Origin: Fibrobacter sp.
GTDB taxonomy: Bacteria; Fibrobacterota; Fibrobacteria; Fibrobacterales; Fibrobacteraceae
Direction: 5' to 3'
Length of the DNA stretch: 64,000 nt
NCBI GenBank assembly: GCA_017649565.1
Contig: JAGCGO010000030.1
Coordinates: forward strand, 1-64,000
The notes under the pieces: model-generated
Told to the model about the DNA's origin: nothing
The model's input: only the letters and a program-made list of their open reading frames with translations
Database searches by the model: none
Part shown: positions 34,915 to 42,791 of the stretch, piece by piece
Layout: the number at the start of each line of letters is the position of its first letter
Position numbering within the stretch: the first letter of the stretch is position 1
Translations under genes and position numbers: made by a program

Positions 34915-35315
34915 GTTTTATTCGCAAAAGAAATAGGGAAGCAGGCGGGATTGACGTGTCCCCGATGCTGGACATGGTGTTCATCCTGCTCATCTTCTTT
35001 GTCGTCACTTCGACTTTTACCCGCGAGACCGGTGTGGACGTGACCAAGCCGAAGGCGAGTTCCGCGAAGGACCTTGCCAAGGAGAGCATCCTGATCGGGA
35101 TTACTCGTCAGGGGACTATCCATATCAACGAGACGCAGGTGAACCTTTCTACGCTGCAGACGGTCCTCCGCCAGATGACGGCCGAGGCGCCTGACCGTCC
35201 GGTGATTATCGTGTCCGACCGCGACGCCCCTTCGGGCCGTGTCGTGGACGTGTTGGACGAATGCAACCTGGCTAAAGTCCGCAAGGTTTCCATCTCGGCA
35301 AACAAGGAAGAATGA
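34911..35315 (+). CDS. exbD: ExbD-type biopolymer transport protein
   Basis: The 134-residue protein has one N-terminal membrane helix with the essential aspartate, Asp21, in SPMLDMVFILLIFFVV, and a periplasmic C-terminal domain ending with a PVIIVSDRDAPSGRVVDVLD segment typical of the family. It uses the proton motive force together with ExbB. It begins within the exbB stop (ATGA). Its stop TGA overlaps the ATG of a 13-codon micro-frame that leads to tonB. Confidence 0.94.
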   Translation: MSFIRKRNREAGGIDVSPMLDMVFILLIFFVVTSTFTRETGVDVTKPKASSAKDLAKESILIGITRQGTIHINETQVNLSTLQTVLRQMTAEAPDRPVIIVSDRDAPSGRVVDVLDECNLAKVRKVSISANKEE

Positions 35316-35356
35316 TGTTAACCTCTCTCGTCACTCGTCACTCGTCTCTCGTCTAA
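35315..35356 (+). other. Repeat-derived 13-codon micro-frame between exbD and tonB
   Basis: The ATG overlaps the exbD stop as TGATG and the frame MLTSLVTRHSSLV ends with TAA three bases before the tonB ATG. It consists almost wholly of 7-bp repeat units, and its peptide resembles the TtpC N-terminus. It may carry ribosomes from exbD to tonB. Whether a peptide is made is unknown. Confidence 0.4.
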
Positions 35357-35357
35357 C
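35323..35357 (+). repeat. 7-bp tandem repeat before tonB
   Basis: Units CTCTCTC, GTCACTC, GTCACTC, GTCTCTC and GTCTAAC fill the gap between exbD and tonB and occupy the place of a Shine-Dalgarno. Confidence 0.85.
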
Positions 35358-35359
35358 AC

Positions 35360-36001
35360 ATGCTTGATTTTCTCGCTAAATATTTCCGGTTCCCGGCGGC
35401 ATTCCTGCTCTCCTTCGTGGTCAGCGGGGTGTTCTTCTTGGCGATTCCCGTTATCAACGCGTTGTTCTTTGACAAGGGAATCAAGACGGAAAAGCCGCTC
35501 GAGGTGTTGACCGAAGTCGAGGTCCTGGTGAACGAGAAGAAGCCAGAAGTCAAGCAGAAGATTATTCGTACTGTCGTGAACCCGAACCCGTTCCGCATTT
35601 CGAGTCATCCGGGCCTGAGCCGCAGCCAGAATTTCCAGATGGACCTTTCCCTGGCGCGCGGAAACGCCGGCGACGGCGCCGTCGTGGATGCGGGCTCCAT
35701 GGAGAACGTGGTCTACGAGGCAGGCGAGGTGGATGAACAGGCCCAGGTGCTCCGCGAAATCCAGCCCAAGTTCCCCGAGAAGGCGAAGAAGATGGGCGTG
35801 TCCGGCTACGTGAAGGTGCTCCTGGTGATCGACGTGTATGGCGATGTCGTGCAGACGCAGGTGATGACGCTGGATCCGCCGGGTTACGGCTTCGAGATCG
35901 AGGCGTTGAAGGCGGTTCGCCAGTGGAAGTTCAGCCCCGCTCAGCTTGGCGGATATCCCGTGGCGCAGAAGGCCACAAAGGAGTTCCGCTTTGTTAAATA
36001 G
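35360..36001 (+). CDS. tonB: TonB-family energy transducer
   Basis: The 213-residue protein has one membrane anchor (about 12-36, FPAAFLLSFVVSGVFFLAIPV). The periplasmic linker is short and not strongly Pro/Lys-rich. The C-terminal TonB domain starts near 130 and contains PKFPEKAKKMGVSGYVKVL, VIDVYGDVV and EALKAVRQWKFSPA. It transmits the proton motive force from the ExbB/ExbD/TtpC complex to outer-membrane receptors. No Shine-Dalgarno is visible, so re-initiation after the preceding micro-frame is likely. The gene overlaps the start of the TPR gene by 11 bases. Confidence 0.92.
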   Translation: MLDFLAKYFRFPAAFLLSFVVSGVFFLAIPVINALFFDKGIKTEKPLEVLTEVEVLVNEKKPEVKQKIIRTVVNPNPFRISSHPGLSRSQNFQMDLSLARGNAGDGAVVDAGSMENVVYEAGEVDEQAQVLREIQPKFPEKAKKMGVSGYVKVLLVIDVYGDVVQTQVMTLDPPGYGFEIEALKAVRQWKFSPAQLGGYPVAQKATKEFRFVK

Positions 36002-36968
36002 ACTGTTGTCTCTCGTCTTGGTCTTGCTCTGCGCTGTCCCGCTTTTTGCTGCGGAGGACTATTTCTTCCGTGCGAACGAACTTTACGACCAGGGCAAGTA
36101 CAAGGAGAGCATTCCCCTTTACAGGGCGGCAATTGACGAGGGCCGTTATGAACCCTTCGCCTGGTTCAACCTGGGCAATGCCCTGGTGCAGCTGGGCCGC
36201 AAGGAAGTCGCCTTGGTTGCGTACAAGCGTACGGTCGAACTGTTGCCGAAGTTTGTGAAGGCCTGGCTTCTGATGGGTGACATCTACTACCTGGCCGGCG
36301 ATCCGGGCGAGGCGATTGCCGCCTACAAGCGAGCGCTGGAACTGGGCGAAGAAAACGACCACGTGCATTTCGCGTTGGGCGAGTGCTACATGAAGGGCCG
36401 TGACTGGACTCTTGCCCAGAAACATTTCGAGAGCGCCTTGCGCTTGAACCCGGACCGCATGGATGCTTGGTACGGCCTTGCCGATGTCTACGAGAAACTG
36501 GGCGACTACGAGTATGCGATAAAAACCTTGCGCAACGCCCTGCAGATGACGGCGACCGCCGGTGCCGACGTGCACTTTACCATGGCGTATTACTACCGCA
36601 GCATGGATTCGACGCGGCAGTCCCTCAACGAGATGGAAAACGGCATATTGATGGATCCGGAAAACGTATCTGCCCGTAGGTATCTGGCCCAGATGTACTT
36701 GAAGGAGGGCTCCCCCTGGATGGCCATCTTTACCCTGGAAGAGGGTTTGCGCCACAAGAAGGGGCTGGGTGACCTGAACGTGGACCTTGGACAAATATAC
36801 TTCTCGCAGAAACGCTATGACGAAGCCCTGGACTGCTACATGAAGGCCTGGCTTGCCGGGAATTCCCAGGGACGCATCGGTGCCGAAAACGTCGGCCACG
36901 TGTATTCTAATGCCGGGGATGACGAAAAGGCGGATGCCATTTACAAGCGTATCCGCGAAAAACGCTAG
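35991..36968 (+). CDS. Exported tetratricopeptide-repeat protein of the TonB operon
   Basis: The start is taken as TTG at 35991, seven bases behind a GGAG and inside the end of tonB. It gives a signal peptide (LLNRLLSLVLVLLCAVPLFAA); the ATG at 35946 would add unrelated residues. The 325-residue product is made of TPR units, for example FFRANELYDQGKYKESIPLYRAAIDEG, AWFNLGNALVQLGRKEVALVAYK and VDLGQIYFSQKRYDEALDCYMKA. TPR proteins are the usual last member of DUF3450-TtpC-ExbB-ExbD-TonB operons. It probably acts as a periplasmic scaffold for the complex. No terminator is evident behind it. Confidence 0.85.
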   Translation: MLNRLLSLVLVLLCAVPLFAAEDYFFRANELYDQGKYKESIPLYRAAIDEGRYEPFAWFNLGNALVQLGRKEVALVAYKRTVELLPKFVKAWLLMGDIYYLAGDPGEAIAAYKRALELGEENDHVHFALGECYMKGRDWTLAQKHFESALRLNPDRMDAWYGLADVYEKLGDYEYAIKTLRNALQMTATAGADVHFTMAYYYRSMDSTRQSLNEMENGILMDPENVSARRYLAQMYLKEGSPWMAIFTLEEGLRHKKGLGDLNVDLGQIYFSQKRYDEALDCYMKAWLAGNSQGRIGAENVGHVYSNAGDDEKADAIYKRIREKR

Positions 36969-37112
36969 GTGTTAGCCCAGTTGCCCGTGAAGGCGGTGTA
37001 TACCCCGCAAATTTTTCTTAACGTAGCCATTTTATGGCCTTTGCTATGGATTATGGGCCAAACTTAATATATATTGGTAACATAAATAACATTGGCTTTT
37101 TTGGTGGTAAGT

Positions 37113-38558
37113 ATGAATCTAAAAAAATGGTTTGTTTTGGTGGCGGCCTCTCTTGCGTTGGTCGCATGCGGTGACGATAGTTCCACGGGTGGTGGATCCG
37201 GTGGTGGTGGCGACACTCCCGAAAATCCGGAATCCAGCGGAAGCGGGGATCCGAGCAATCCGTCTTCTTCGGATATTGAATGGGTCCTTCCTAACGATCC
37301 TTCCAACTTGTGGAGTGGTTCCGGTACGGAAGAAAGTCCGTATGAACTGAAATCGGAAGAAGACCTCTTGACCTTGGCGGAAGAGGTGAACGGCAAGTCC
37401 GTAAACTACAAGGGAATTGTTTTCAAGCTGACAGCTGATGTTACGCTTTCCAAGGCCTGGACTCCGATCGGATGCGTCAAGGGCCAGAGCAACCGTACGT
37501 TCGGCGGCACGTTCGATGGCGGAGACCATACCATCAAGGGACTTTCCATTGACGATACGGCTTCTTTCGCGGGCCTGTTCGGCTATGTCAGCGGCGATGC
37601 CTCTACGAAGGCGGTCGTCAAGAATATCAAGGTGGACGGTGCGTCTGTCAAGGCGGGCTCCTATGCGGGCATCCTGTTCGGCAAGGCCGAAAATGCGGAA
37701 ATCAAGAATGTCACCGTGTCCGGAACCGTGACGGGTAACGACTTTATCGCCGGCTTGGGCGGAAGCCTCAGCAACGGTACTGTCGAGACTGCGGTCGTGA
37801 GCGGTACGGTCCAGGGCTCTGGCTCCGTGAGTGGCGTGGTAGCTACGGCTATCTCTGCCAAGGTTGTCAGTGCAAACAACTCTGCTGCCGTGACCGGTAA
37901 GTCGACCGTGGCGGGCATCGTGGCGACGCTTTCGATGAACAGCACTGTCGAACTGTGCGTGAACAAGGGCAATATCGCCGGTAACCAGGATGTTGGCGGC
38001 GTGGTTGGCAAGGCTTCGCAGGTAGAAGTGAAACAGTCCGGCAACGAAGGTGCCGTGACCGGCGAAGACAACAACATGAGCTCTGTCGGCGGTGTCGTCG
38101 CCGTGGGCTCGAATTCTGCCGTGCTGAACCAGGTCTACAATGTGGGTACTGTTACGGGCAAGACGGCCATCGGTGTCGGTGGCATTGCCGGAAAGTTCGT
38201 GACCGATGCCTCCATGACGCATGCCTTTAACCAGGGACAGATTGTTGCAGAAGGGTCCACCAATGTCGGTGGCCTCATCGGCAAGGCTGAAACCTGCAAG
38301 ATTTCCGCCGCCTACAATGCCGGTGTTGTTTCTCCGATTGCCAATGCGGCTTCCGTTGCTGGCGCCCATTTGTCCACTTCGGAAACGTCGGCCGTCTACT
38401 ACGACGCGGCAACCAAGGTTGCTCCCACGGAATTGGGCGAGGCCTCCGAGGCCATGAAGACTGCAGACTTCCTCGCGCTGCTCAATGCGGTCGAGAACGT
38501 GTGGGTCATGGATGGCGGCAAGTACGCCGGCTTCCCGTTCTTTGCCTGGATGAAGTAG
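37113..38558 (+). CDS. Lipoprotein with GLUG-type repeats
   Basis: The 481-residue precursor starts at the ATG with the lipoprotein signal MNLKKWFVLVAASLALVAC (Cys19). A Ser/Gly/Pro linker (about 20-55) follows, as is common in surface lipoproteins of this group. The body starts with a segment like SPYELKSEEDLLTLAEEVN and FGGTFDGGDHTIKGLSI, and continues with many short repeats of the type DVGGVVGKA, STVAGIVATL and TNVGGLIGKA, the GLUG motif pattern that builds beta-solenoids. The role is probably surface adhesion or polysaccharide contact. An alternative ATG seven codons upstream is less likely. TATATATT lies near 37070. Confidence 0.85.
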   Translation: MNLKKWFVLVAASLALVACGDDSSTGGGSGGGGDTPENPESSGSGDPSNPSSSDIEWVLPNDPSNLWSGSGTEESPYELKSEEDLLTLAEEVNGKSVNYKGIVFKLTADVTLSKAWTPIGCVKGQSNRTFGGTFDGGDHTIKGLSIDDTASFAGLFGYVSGDASTKAVVKNIKVDGASVKAGSYAGILFGKAENAEIKNVTVSGTVTGNDFIAGLGGSLSNGTVETAVVSGTVQGSGSVSGVVATAISAKVVSANNSAAVTGKSTVAGIVATLSMNSTVELCVNKGNIAGNQDVGGVVGKASQVEVKQSGNEGAVTGEDNNMSSVGGVVAVGSNSAVLNQVYNVGTVTGKTAIGVGGIAGKFVTDASMTHAFNQGQIVAEGSTNVGGLIGKAETCKISAAYNAGVVSPIANAASVAGAHLSTSETSAVYYDAATKVAPTELGEASEAMKTADFLALLNAVENVWVMDGGKYAGFPFFAWMK

Positions 38559-38588
38559 TCTTTACCGATAGATTCTAGAAATTGAAAG

Positions 38589-38619
38589 TTCGCGTCCCTG
38601 TCTTGGGGGCGCGAATTTT
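38589..38619 (+). terminator. Terminator after the GLUG lipoprotein
   Basis: TTCGCGTCCC (38589-38598) pairs with GGGGCGCGAA (38606-38615), with one G-T pair, followed by TTTTC. The TAGATT box of the next gene begins at 38621. Confidence 0.85.
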
Positions 38620-38620
38620 C

Positions 38621-38626
38621 TAGATT
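38621..38626 (+). promoter_or_regulatory. -10 box of the glycosyltransferase operon
   Basis: TAGATT ends exactly seven bases before the ATG at 38633. The message would then begin at the start codon. No -35 consensus is seen. Confidence 0.45.
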
Positions 38627-38632
38627 GGGATT

Positions 38633-39751
38633 ATGGCTAAAAAGAAAAAAGTTTGGAAATCCCCCGCCAATGATGGCGCCTTCCGTGCGAAGGATGACAA
38701 GATCCGCCAGATGCTCTGCGACATAGTGAACGGTCGCAGCCGCCTGTTGGGTCGCCCGGCAGATCTGTTTGACTCGATTGCCGCTGCTATTGACGATATT
38801 GAACGCTTTGGCGAAAACCCGAAACTCCAGCTGGAACTCCTGGCGTGGACACTGCGCTGCGATTTTATTTGTTCGCGTATCGACGATGGTGAACCCGAGC
38901 TTTGGGAAGGCCTGTTCTACGATGCGGGCACGTTCTTTGTCGAACTGGCCAAGCAGTACGAGGACAAGAGCTACATCTCTGACCTGGTGCATGATCTGGC
39001 TGTCCGTCACGTGGGCGAGGAAGGACGCTCCTACGTGTTCCTCTCGATTTCCGAGATCCTCCCGCGTGAATCGGTCAAGGCGTTGCTGGACGAGCTGATG
39101 AATACCGTCGAGACCAACGAATTGTCCAACCGTGACGACGTGCTGGATGCGATTTCCGACATGGCCGACGATATTGGCGATGCCGCCGAGTTTGCGAAGG
39201 CCGCCCTGATGCGCGATCCGGAAAAGAGCAATGCTACGATTATCGACATCGCCAACTCCTATTTTGTGGCAGGCGACATCGAGATGGCCAAGCAGTGGCT
39301 GCGCGACGTGGAAAACCCGGGTGCCGAAGACGAGGAAGCCTGCATGGATCTGCAGGCCGGTATTGCCGACCGCGAAGGCCGGAAGTCCGACTGCGCAAAG
39401 ATTGCCGAGAGCCTGTACGAGAAATACCCGAAGGTCATCAACCTGGCTAGGCTTTGTCAGGTCGTGGATGAAACCCGCGCAAGGAAGTTGCTGGAAGACC
39501 ACGTCCGCTACCGCAATGGCGGCACGGCGAACATCGAGTTCATGCAGCTGTTGCAGAGCATGAAGGCCTACGACTTGCTGGAAGGCTACGTGACGACGTT
39601 CGAGAAGGAATTGCCCGGCATGGACGCCGATACCTTGAGGGGCATGGCCGACGAACTGGAAAAGGACGGTCAGGCGGATTTGGCAGAACATGTCCGTAAG
39701 TGGATTGTCGACGAACCGGAAGAGGCGCAGGCCTTTGACGATGCTGATTAA
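38633..39751 (+). CDS. Helical-repeat protein of unknown function
   Basis: The 372-residue protein begins with a lysine-rich MAKKKKVWK segment and has no signal peptide. It is almost wholly alpha-helical, with TPR-like helix pairs in the second half (ATIIDIANSYFVAGDIEMAKQWLRDVE and ADREGRKSDCAKIAESLYEKYP). The first half contains acidic helices (LELLAWTLRCDF, DMADDIGDAAEF). I cannot assign it to a named family. It is the first gene in a row of four with gaps of 19, 9 and 2 bases, so it may be a cytoplasmic helper of the three glycosyltransferases. Confidence 0.75.
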   Translation: MAKKKKVWKSPANDGAFRAKDDKIRQMLCDIVNGRSRLLGRPADLFDSIAAAIDDIERFGENPKLQLELLAWTLRCDFICSRIDDGEPELWEGLFYDAGTFFVELAKQYEDKSYISDLVHDLAVRHVGEEGRSYVFLSISEILPRESVKALLDELMNTVETNELSNRDDVLDAISDMADDIGDAAEFAKAALMRDPEKSNATIIDIANSYFVAGDIEMAKQWLRDVENPGAEDEEACMDLQAGIADREGRKSDCAKIAESLYEKYPKVINLARLCQVVDETRARKLLEDHVRYRNGGTANIEFMQLLQSMKAYDLLEGYVTTFEKELPGMDADTLRGMADELEKDGQADLAEHVRKWIVDEPEEAQAFDDAD

Positions 39752-39770
39752 AAGAATATAGGGCGAAGAG

Positions 39771-40574
39771 ATGATTCCGAAAAAGATCCATTACATCTGG
39801 CTTTCCGATGAACCGCTTCCGAGCCTTCCGCGGATGTGTATCGACAGTTGGAAGCGCCATTGCCCTGATTACGAGATTGTCCACTGGGACATGAAAAAAT
39901 GCCAGAAGGTTATTGACGAGGTCCCGTTTGTACAGGAGGCTGTCAAGCTTTCCAAGTGGGCGTTCGCAAGCGACTACATCCGCCTGTACGCGGTTTACAG
40001 CGAGGGCGGCGTTTACCTGGACAGCGACGTTTACCTGTACCAAAGTTTCGACCCGTTCCTGGACAACGAATACTTCACTAACATTGAATTTACGACCCAT
40101 TTCAAGAAGAACAAGTCCTGGAACATGCTCAATGACGACGGTACAAAGAAGGAACCGAACCAGATTGTCATTCCGGGACTTGCCTTGCAGGCCGCTATTT
40201 TCGGCGGTGTGGCGGGACATCCGTTCTTGAAGAAGTGCATGGAATATTACGAAGGGCAAAAGTTCGTCTTGCCCGACGGAAGCCTCAATATCCAGAACAT
40301 TTCGCCTTGTGTTTATGCCCACCTGGCCCAGGAATACGGTTTTATCTACAAGGACAAGATGCAGGAACTTTCTCACGGCATCAAGATTTATCCGGGCGAC
40401 ATCTTTTTGCCCAGCTGCAACCCGTCCAAGACAAAGCCCTTTGCTATCCATGTGACGAACGGTAGCTGGCGGCCCTTTATGCAAAAGCTCACGCGATTCC
40501 TGAAGCGATTGCCTCGCCGTTCCGTCGAGGACCAGTTGCTGGATTACGAAAAGAAACCTGCCGTCACCTTATAG
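39771..40574 (+). CDS. GT32-like glycosyltransferase
   Basis: The 267-residue protein starts with MIPKKIHYIWLSDEPLP, typical of the OCH1/capsular GT32-like sugar transferases. The donor-binding segment is SKWAFASDYIRLYAVYSEGGVYLDSDVYL, with the D-x-D motif in LDSD. No membrane segment is present, so it acts in the cytoplasm on a lipid-linked or surface glycan precursor. The acceptor and sugar are not predictable. It lies in the same transcription unit as two other glycosyltransferases. GAAGAG precedes the ATG. Confidence 0.88.
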   Translation: MIPKKIHYIWLSDEPLPSLPRMCIDSWKRHCPDYEIVHWDMKKCQKVIDEVPFVQEAVKLSKWAFASDYIRLYAVYSEGGVYLDSDVYLYQSFDPFLDNEYFTNIEFTTHFKKNKSWNMLNDDGTKKEPNQIVIPGLALQAAIFGGVAGHPFLKKCMEYYEGQKFVLPDGSLNIQNISPCVYAHLAQEYGFIYKDKMQELSHGIKIYPGDIFLPSCNPSKTKPFAIHVTNGSWRPFMQKLTRFLKRLPRRSVEDQLLDYEKKPAVTL

Positions 40575-40583
40575 GAAGTTTGT

Positions 40584-41606
40584 ATGCCCTCTGTCAAGTA
40601 TCTTTTTGTTCTGACCAGTTCCCCGAAGGATTTTTTCTGCGAGCAGACGCTTGTGGCGATTGCGTCCCTGCGTGTGCACAATCCGGGTGCCTTCGTGACG
40701 CTTTTGACCGACGACAAGACGGCAGAGACTCTCACGGGGCCGCGTGCTGTGCTCAAGGATGCCGTGGATGAACTCAAGGTGCTGACGCTCGACGAAAAGT
40801 TCACGCCGATGTTGCGCTCCCGCTATTTGAAGACCGTGATGCGCAATGTTATCGATGGCGATTTCCTGTACATGGATTCCGACATTGCGATCGTGGGAGA
40901 CCTTTCGATTCCCGAAGAATGGCGCGGCGGTATCTATGCGGTGCTTGACTTCCATACGAATCTCTCGAAGGCCATCAATCGCAAGAAGGTCTTGAACAAT
41001 GCGAAGATGATGGGCTTTTCGCCTATCCTGAACGACGAAATCTTTAACGGGGGAGTGATGTTTGCGGCAGACACTCCCGAGGCGCGCAAGTTCTTTGAAA
41101 CGTGGCACGAGCTGTGGCTCTATTGCGTCTCGAAAAATTTCCCCTACGACATGGCGAGCCTTGCCGAGACGAACTTCAAGTTCGGCTATATCACCAAGAA
41201 GATGCCCGGCGGATGGAACTGCCAGCTGGCTTACGGCAACCGTTTCTTGCCGACGGCGAAAGTGTTGCATTTCTTCGGTTCGCGCATTGTCGATACGCGG
41301 GGTCACAAGGTCCCCGAGAGCATGAACCTGTTCCTGCCGAAAATTCTCCGCAAGGATTTCTACACGAACCTGAAGAATATGCCGGTGACGGTCAATGCCG
41401 ACAAGTCGATCCATATTGACGAGTATTACGACGACGTGATTGCGCATGCGAAGGAAGCGTTCGAATTCCAAACGCGCAAGGTGGGTGCAGCCGGTGCCTA
41501 CATTATCCGCAGCTACGCCTTTGCAAAGTCCTTGGCTTGGCTTTACAAGAAGATGCCTTTCCTCGTGAAGCTGCTGCATGTCCTAGGCGCGATTATCGGG
41601 AGATAG
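40584..41606 (+). CDS. GT-A-fold glycosyltransferase, GT8-like
   Basis: The 340-residue protein has an N-terminal GT-A fold (YLFVLTSSPKDFFCEQTLVAIASLRVHNPG) and the metal-binding D-x-D in FLYMDSDIAIVGDL. NDEIFNGGVMFAA is the typical later motif of GT8-like enzymes. The C-terminus (about 300-340) is a hydrophobic-basic helix (KSLAWLYKKMPFLVKLLHVLG) that may attach it to the membrane face. It starts nine bases after the GT32-like gene. The sugar donor is unknown. Confidence 0.83.
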   Translation: MPSVKYLFVLTSSPKDFFCEQTLVAIASLRVHNPGAFVTLLTDDKTAETLTGPRAVLKDAVDELKVLTLDEKFTPMLRSRYLKTVMRNVIDGDFLYMDSDIAIVGDLSIPEEWRGGIYAVLDFHTNLSKAINRKKVLNNAKMMGFSPILNDEIFNGGVMFAADTPEARKFFETWHELWLYCVSKNFPYDMASLAETNFKFGYITKKMPGGWNCQLAYGNRFLPTAKVLHFFGSRIVDTRGHKVPESMNLFLPKILRKDFYTNLKNMPVTVNADKSIHIDEYYDDVIAHAKEAFEFQTRKVGAAGAYIIRSYAFAKSLAWLYKKMPFLVKLLHVLGAIIGR

Positions 41607-41608
41607 AC

Positions 41609-42784
41609 ATGAAGTTGCTTTTCAACCTCACTGCGGTACAGCCGATTCATAGCGCCAAGTTCCATGGTGGCGGCAGTTACGGCGAGGTGATTTTCTGGGC
41701 GCTGGTCAAACGGGGTGTCCAGTTTTCGTGTGTCTACGATAGCCAGAAATATTTGGATCCGGCAATTGTCGAAACCTGCCAGAATAAGAACATCCCCTTG
41801 TATGATATCAAGGAAAAGTCCCCGCAGCAGATTGTCGACGAGAACGGCATTGATTCGTTCTATACGCCGCTTTACTCCCTGGAGAAAAAGTGGGATATCA
41901 AAGTCAAGGATTTCGTGTTCACGTGGCACGGCGTTCGTGCACTGGAAATGCGGTACAGCTGGGCCGGTCTAGGCTTTGCTAAAAAGTTCGGGCAGAAGAT
42001 GGAATCGCTGGTGCGTTACCGCGAAAGCTGGAAAAAGTATTTCTACAAGCCCAAATATGCAGAACTTGCCAAGCGCATGGCTGCAAGGGACGGCAACAAG
42101 GTCCGTACCATTACGGTCAGCGAACACAGCCGTGCTTCTATCAAGGCTTTTTTCCCGGAACTCATGGACATGGAAATCCCCGTGTTTTACAGTCCGATGA
42201 CGGAATACGAACCGGAAGGTTTCTTGCCGCCGGGAGTGCAGGGCAAGAAGTATTTCTTGCTCACGAGTGGTGCGCGCTGGGAAAAGAACAACCTGCGTGC
42301 AGCCCGCGCGTTTGATGAACTGGTGGACATGTACGAAAGCCAGGGAAAGACAATTGAAATGAAAATGGTCATTACCGGTGTGACCAATGCGAGGGCTTAC
42401 CTAAAGCACCTGCGCCATAAGGATTGCTTTGTCTTGCTCGGCTATGTCGAAAACAAGGAACTTGAGTTTCTCCATCAGAACGCCTATGCGTTTGTTTTCC
42501 CGTCCTTGAACGAGGGCTTTGGATACCCGCCGGTGCAGTCGATGCGTTATGGCGTTCCTGTGGCGGCGAGCGGAACGACATCGGTCCCCGAAGTCTGTGG
42601 CGATGCGGTGCTGTACTTTGACCCGTATTCCGTAAGCGAAATCAGGAACCGTCTTGTGCAGCTGATGGACGTTCGCATCTATGCCGATTTTGCAGCGCGA
42701 GCCCCTAAACGCTACGCCGAAGTCCATGCGCGCCAGGTTGCCGACCTGGAACGAGCCGTAGACTTCATCTTGGACGCCGGCTAG
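41609..42784 (+). CDS. GT4-type glycosyltransferase
   Basis: The start is the ATG at 41609, two bases after the previous stop, behind GGGAGATAGAC; the frame is open 24 codons further up. The 391-residue protein has a GT-B fold. The N-terminal donor/acceptor domain begins KLLFNLTAVQPIHSAKFHGGGSYG, and the C-terminal nucleotide-sugar domain shows LLTSGARWEKNNLRAARAFDEL and the conserved E-x7-E region in FPSLNEGFGYPPVQSMRYGVPVAAS. It is the last gene of this operon and converges with the flippase gene, leaving a gap of seven bases. Confidence 0.9.
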   Translation: MKLLFNLTAVQPIHSAKFHGGGSYGEVIFWALVKRGVQFSCVYDSQKYLDPAIVETCQNKNIPLYDIKEKSPQQIVDENGIDSFYTPLYSLEKKWDIKVKDFVFTWHGVRALEMRYSWAGLGFAKKFGQKMESLVRYRESWKKYFYKPKYAELAKRMAARDGNKVRTITVSEHSRASIKAFFPELMDMEIPVFYSPMTEYEPEGFLPPGVQGKKYFLLTSGARWEKNNLRAARAFDELVDMYESQGKTIEMKMVITGVTNARAYLKHLRHKDCFVLLGYVENKELEFLHQNAYAFVFPSLNEGFGYPPVQSMRYGVPVAASGTTSVPEVCGDAVLYFDPYSVSEIRNRLVQLMDVRIYADFAARAPKRYAEVHARQVADLERAVDFILDAG

Positions 42785-42791
42785 GCTCTAC

